Origin: Tretioscincus oriximinensis
Lineage: Eukaryota > Chordata > Lepidosauria > Squamata > Gymnophthalmidae
Assembly: GCA_022410635.1 (NCBI GenBank)
Contig: JAJVDF010000208.1
Location: 1,307,080 to 1,371,079, forward strand
Direction: 5' to 3'
DNA: 64,000 nt
A program made the translations under genes and the position numbers. Positions 60,576 to 64,000 of the stretch are shown piece after piece (positions within the stretch are counted from its first letter, which is position 1; every line of letters starts with the position of its first letter). A model generated the notes under the pieces. The model searched no databases, was not told where the DNA came from, and saw only the letters and a list, made by a program, of their open reading frames with translations.

Positions 60576-60724
60576 ATGTTTTTTAATTGATTGCCCAGCA
60601 TATACCAAACTCCATTCTAGGTATCTACATCCAATACTAGCCAACTTAAGGCCCCCTGATAGAAATGACCTAGTTTCCTTTCTTCTAAGGACAAGAAAGA
60701 CCCATCATAATTGGACACCAAAGG

Positions 60725-60855
60725 GACTAGTAGACTAACAGTAGAAAAGTAGGTGGCAGAAGCTTTCGTAGACACGTCTACTTCTTCAGATGCACTTCTA
60801 GAAAAGTGATGCCTGGACTTCCTACTAGACTAACAGGGCTATTTCTCTGACATTG
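60725..60855. mobile_element. Penelope-like fragments, opposed junction
   Basis: 60725-60795 is minus orientation (AGAAGCTTTCGTAGACACG, TCTACTTCTTCAGATGC); 60796-60855 is the plus-orientation 3' terminus (GACTTCCTACTAGACTAAC, AGGGCTATTTCTCTGAC). On the minus strand the hammerhead-like core is intact: CTGAAGA, GTAGAC/GTCTAC stem, GAAA. Confidence 0.7.
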
Positions 60856-61318
60856 ACTATCATAATTGGAGTAAGCCTTTTCGTCTTGAAACTAGGATCA
60901 GATTTCTAAGACATTGTCATAGCCCTGGAATCTTTTATTCCTAGGGTTACCAGGATAGAAGTTTACAGTTTTAACGGGTGTGATAAAGTGACCCACTTTT
61001 GCAGCATGATTTGCTGTCACACGGACTGATAACAACAGCACCAGAACTTACGTTCTTATGTCTCTTTTCTCTCATCAAATTCTGTGATTGCAAATAGTTT
61101 AAGCAAAATCAAATACAGATTGTCGTGGAGATATAAATGTACACCAAAAGGTTTGGGTAGGCAACAGAGTTAATATGGTTGTTTACCTAATATTATACAT
61201 AGTTGACAATATTCTACGTACCAGCCAACGTTATATACACCAGTCAACGTATACTTTCCACTGCAAGCCCTACTTGTAGTGACATAACTGGCATATCATA
61301 TCCAAAATGAAGGGAATA
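60856..61318. other. Intergenic, nothing recognised
   Basis: 61200-61260 repeats ACCAGCCAACGTTATATACA/ACCAGTCAACGTATAC words. No gene recognised. Confidence 0.4.
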
Positions 61319-61400
61319 TATACTGCTCAAAAGAATTAAGGAAACACTTTAACACAACATGTTATGTTAAAGTGTTCCCTTAATTGCTTTGAGCAGTATA
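61319..61400. mobile_element. Palindromic MITE, 78 bp, with TA duplication
   Basis: TACTGCTCAAAAGAATTAAG at 61321 and CTTAATTGCTTTGAGCAGTA ending at 61398 are complementary with few mismatches, through to the centre (AACATGTTATGTT). TA at 61319-61320 and 61399-61400 fits a Tc1/mariner-type target. Confidence 0.9.
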
Positions 61401-61536
61401 GAATTTAATGTTTCATGAAACTAATAGAGTAACCAGACAGATATGATTATTGCAAATTCAGAGGAAAACACACTCTACCAGGCATAATTAATTTTGTTCC
61501 ACATTAATTGCTTATAATTGATGATGATGATGATAG

Positions 61537-61620
61537 CTCTTTGTGCTTTTTCTTGAATTCAGAAAGCCTTGTTTGTTGTATTATCATTAAAATGTTAATA
61601 CAACGCATACGATCCAACTG
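61537..61620 (-). repeat. 84-bp repeat X, copy 2
   Basis: Reverse complement of 4614-4697 with two differences. Flanked by a GATGATGAT run on one side and the AAGAAT/AAGAAG array on the other. Confidence 0.8.
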
Positions 61621-61831
61621 ACTTAGATTAATAAGAAGAATAAGAAGAATAAGAAGAATGAGAAGAACGAGAAGAACGAGAAGAACGAGAAGAACGAGAA
61701 GAAGAAGAACAAGAAGAAGAACAAGAAGAAGAACAAGAACAAGAAGAAGAACAAGAACAAGAACAAGAAGAACAAGAAGAACAAGAAGAACAAGAAGAAC
61801 AAGAAGGAAGAGGGAGAAGAAGAAGAATTAT
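61621..61831. repeat. AAG/AAC/AAT compound microsatellite
   Basis: AAGAAT units, then GAGAAC, then AAGAAC and AAGAAG units, over about 200 bp. The many Ser/Arg/Phe-rich frames here are artefacts. Confidence 0.95.
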
Positions 61832-62118
61832 GATAGGACAGCATCTATAATCTATGTCTTGATGCATCTGTGTCTTGATGCATAAATGAAATATATATTT
61901 AACAATATATATTAAACAAGCAGCAGCCACCACACAATAATGTGCACCCTAATTGAAACAAACTGAAAACTACCCCGGCTTTCATTCCTATTACTTATCA
62001 ACTGTGCCAGAAGAGGGCGCTGCGTTCCTAAGCAGCCGGCCTTTCGCTTCCCAAGTTTTCCCAAACAAACAATTTGGCTAATAAATCTTCTAGAAAATGA
62101 GGGAAGGATAATTGGTGA
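61832..62118. other. Short unique stretch with CTCF-like word
   Basis: GTGCCAGAAGAGGGCGCTG at 62004-62022 matches a forward CTCF core closely. It is not part of a recognisable SINE. Confidence 0.5.
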
Positions 62119-62970
62119 AGAAAAGGGGTTGTTGGTGTCTCCTTTTATTGTTTTACCATCATGCAAGGCTGTGGAACTTTCAGCCAAGAGGGGAAAGAGG
62201 GACTTGTTACCTCCCACTCCTTTACAGAAGCAGAACTTCAGGCCCAGGAACATTTTCCAAGGGAAAAGAAGGAAGTTGTTTCTTTTTTGCATTTGGGGGC
62301 AAAAACATGGCAAAAATTAATTCTAGAGGAAAGCGGAGCAAAAAATGCTGGTGGATACGAAAATGATGCAGCTTTAGCGTAGACTGACCAGATTTTCTGA
62401 GACCCAAACCGGAGCAATTAATATTAATGCTAATTTCATATTCATAAATATGCAAATTACCCACCAACATGCATTCCCTTCCAAAATTCCCGCCCGAGAA
62501 ATCGGTGAAGAATGTGAGAATTTTTTTAAGTGTGCGAGAATTTTTAAACTTTTTGGAGTACATCAGAATTTTTTAATTTTTTTACAGAGGGGAAGGTGCC
62601 TTCAGAAGCTGGCCCCAGTTGCTAGAACCCCCTAGTGGTGGGGCAGCGATTTTTTTGATTTTTTTTTTAAGTGTGCGAGAAAGTTTTGAAGTGTGTGAGA
62701 TTTTTTATGGGGGGGGGTACCTTCAGGAGTTGGTCCCAGATGCCAGAGCCCCCTAGTGGTGCTGCAGTGATTTTTTTTCAAAAAAAAATTCAGCAAAAAA
62801 CGGGGAAATGGTGCCCCACCCGTGAGGGCGGGGTAGACACCCCCAAACCGGGTTCCNCCCCCCAAAAGGGGGCATCTGGTCAGCCTACTTTAGCCAAGAA
62901 AGAGGCTGCTATCCTGCTAAGAAAACTGCATATTAGTGCCCGCGGTCCCTGGGAATGCCTATAGCCCAGT
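62119..62970 (+). pseudogene. Candidate exon or pseudogene fragment split by hAT
   Basis: One frame is open from 62119 to the hAT insertion at 62380 and continues in the same frame after the element (62888 on) to a TAG at 62968; across the junction the codons read Ala-Ala-Leu-Ala then Lys-Lys-Glu. A pyrimidine-rich stretch and CAAG at 62164-62167 could be a splice acceptor. The total without the element is about 95-115 codons. I do not recognise the protein (Glu/Lys-rich, no motif). It may be chance; the exact TSD makes the insertion itself certain. Confidence 0.3.
62380..62887. mobile_element. hAT-like element, 508 bp, 8-bp TSD
   Basis: Ends TAGACTGACCAGA and TCTGGTCAGCCTA, flanked by CTTTAGCG (62372-62379) and CTTTAGCC (62888-62895). 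Internally there are two related segments of about 120 bp, each with AAGTGTGCGAGA, a CCTTCAG(A/G)AG word and CCCCCTAGTGGTG. No transposase. It might alternatively be a different superfamily with 8-bp TSDs, but hAT is the usual one. Confidence 0.85.
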
Positions 62971-63029
62971 GAAAGAGCAAATTGCATGCAAAGCAGAGGA
63001 ATAGTAGTTCAATCTCTAGTCACTCCCTA

Positions 63030-63140
63030 TAAGAACAAGAATCTGGGTTTTATAACCCAACCTTCTCACCTTACGAGGTTAATTTTCACCTGTACGGTTG
63101 CAACTATTTTATCTTCCCCACCAGATTAGTGGTATAACTC
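63030..63140 (-). mobile_element. SINE C, 3' part
   Basis: GGGTTTTATAACCCAACCTT, TAATTTTCACCTGTACGG, TCTTCCCCACCAGATTAGTG. Confidence 0.7.
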
Positions 63141-63417
63141 ATTAAATATAAATGTAATAATAAATGTAAATAATAAAAACAAAATTCATAATGAAGTAAT
63201 CTTTCTGGGATAGATAATATTGGAAGAAATTTGGTCCAGAAATGGATCAAAATAGGACAGTGATGACAAATATAGGTATTGCCTGGGGTTGCCACAGGGC
63301 CTGCCATAGCCTGTACTGACATGCTGTTATTGTTAGCAGAATGAATGTGATGAACTTCACTTCATCCACGCATTGACACTTCCACTTCATCCATACTTCA
63401 TCCATACTTCATCCACA
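63141..63417. other. Intergenic, nothing recognised
   Basis: CACAGGGCCTGCCATAGCC and TGTACTGACATGCTG near 63293 recall the Harbinger-like MITE centre; a CTTCATCCATA run lies at 63357-63415. Confidence 0.35.
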
Positions 63418-63705
63418 GCAGGCACAAATAGCTCAGTCGCTTAGGAAATGGCCTCTCTACCGTGAGACGGCGTTTCAAGCCCTGTGTCGAACGTGGGGAG
63501 CAGTGAGCACCTTCTGCTAGCCTGTAGCTCTAGCCAACCCAGCTACTCAAAAGCAAGAATTGCAAGAAATTGCAAATCTACATGGGAGCCACCACAGCCT
63601 GGTGGGGAAGACAGAATGTCAGCCTTCGGGCAAAATACCCTTGTAAGCCGCTTTGAGTCCCTTTCAAAGGTGAGAACCCAGTTCTTCTTCTTCTTCTTGA
63701 CCACT
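63418..63705 (+). mobile_element. SINE B (tRNA-derived), full length
   Basis: GCAGGCACAAATAGCTCAGT (A box), GGCGTTTCAAGCCC (B box), CGAACGTGGGGAGCAG, GCAAGAATTGCAAGAAATTG, CCACAGCCTGGTGGGGAAG and a TTCTTCTTCTTCTT tail. Confidence 0.95.
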
Positions 63706-64000
63706 AGAAGACAATAGTTTTGAGTCTTCCATTGACACCATGGCCAGAGCAGGAGAGTAAAAACCCTGGAGGCTCAGATTCAAATCCCTATTCAGGATCC
63801 AGGTTTAAAAAATTGACTTTTCAGCCTCACTTACTTGGTCAGGTTGTTGTGGAAAATACATGACAGAAGCGTTGTCTCCTCTGAAGTCTTTGGAGAAAAG
63901 GCAGGATGGGAAAGGGGATGTAGACAAATTCCTAATCATGCCAATGTAAATGTACCTGAAATTTAAACCACAAAAGGTGAAGTTTAAGCTACACTCCCAG
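63706..64000. other. Window end, nothing recognised
   Basis: GAGGCTCAGATTCAAATCCC near 63770 and TGTTGTGGAAAATACATGAC near 63845 hint at an old tRNA-derived SINE, too diverged to call. Confidence 0.35.

Overview
Vertebrate intergenic DNA, most likely from a squamate reptile (a gecko-like lizard would fit; the lineage call is of moderate confidence). The basis is dense CR1 LINE 3' ends, some ending in TTATGTTC-type and some in ATTCTATGA-type tails. There are also several tRNA-derived SINE families with (AAAT)n or (TTC)n tails, abundant short TIR elements, Penelope-like fragments and long trinucleotide microsatellites. I found no intact protein-coding gene, functional tRNA or rRNA. Long reading frames come from microsatellites, the assembly gap, or decayed reverse transcriptase. 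Scattered single N's and one 400-N gap show a draft assembly.

Layout. 1-9 kb: purine-rich microsatellite, clusters of palindromic TIR elements (called family D and family E here), PIF/Harbinger-like MITEs, a Tc1 end of the type known from fishes, and a 270-bp compound microsatellite. 9.2-13.5 kb: repeat-poor, AT-rich single-copy DNA. 14-25 kb: mixed SINE, CR1 and family D/E copies, a Penelope-like inverted pair, a LINE RT fragment split by a 194-bp retro-insertion with an 18-bp TSD, and a 132-bp inverted repeat around a polypurine tract. 26-34.9 kb: layered insertions (LTR and SINE in CR1, Harbinger MITE in family D, SINE in SINE). 35-36.5 kb: GC-richer single-copy DNA. 36.5-47.5 kb: three of the five solo LTRs, a minisatellite, a palindromic TA-flanked MITE, and a SINE whose 96-bp inner segment is tandemly amplified around the gap. 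47.5-64 kb: SINE and CR1 copies, two hAT-like elements with 8-bp TSDs, a near-identical inverted copy of an 84-bp repeat first seen at 4.6 kb, and an open frame of unknown identity interrupted by one hAT element.

There are no cooperating genes. What can be read is an order of insertion: family D elements and CR1 are the oldest hosts; SINEs, the LTR family, Harbinger MITEs and hAT elements landed in them. The points most worth checking are hammerhead-ribozyme-like cores in the Penelope-like fragments, CTCF-like motifs carried by one SINE family and one hAT element, the LTR family's 6-bp TSDs with non-canonical TG...TA ends, and the 84-bp repeat. Family names D, E, SINE A/B/C and X are local labels, not database names.
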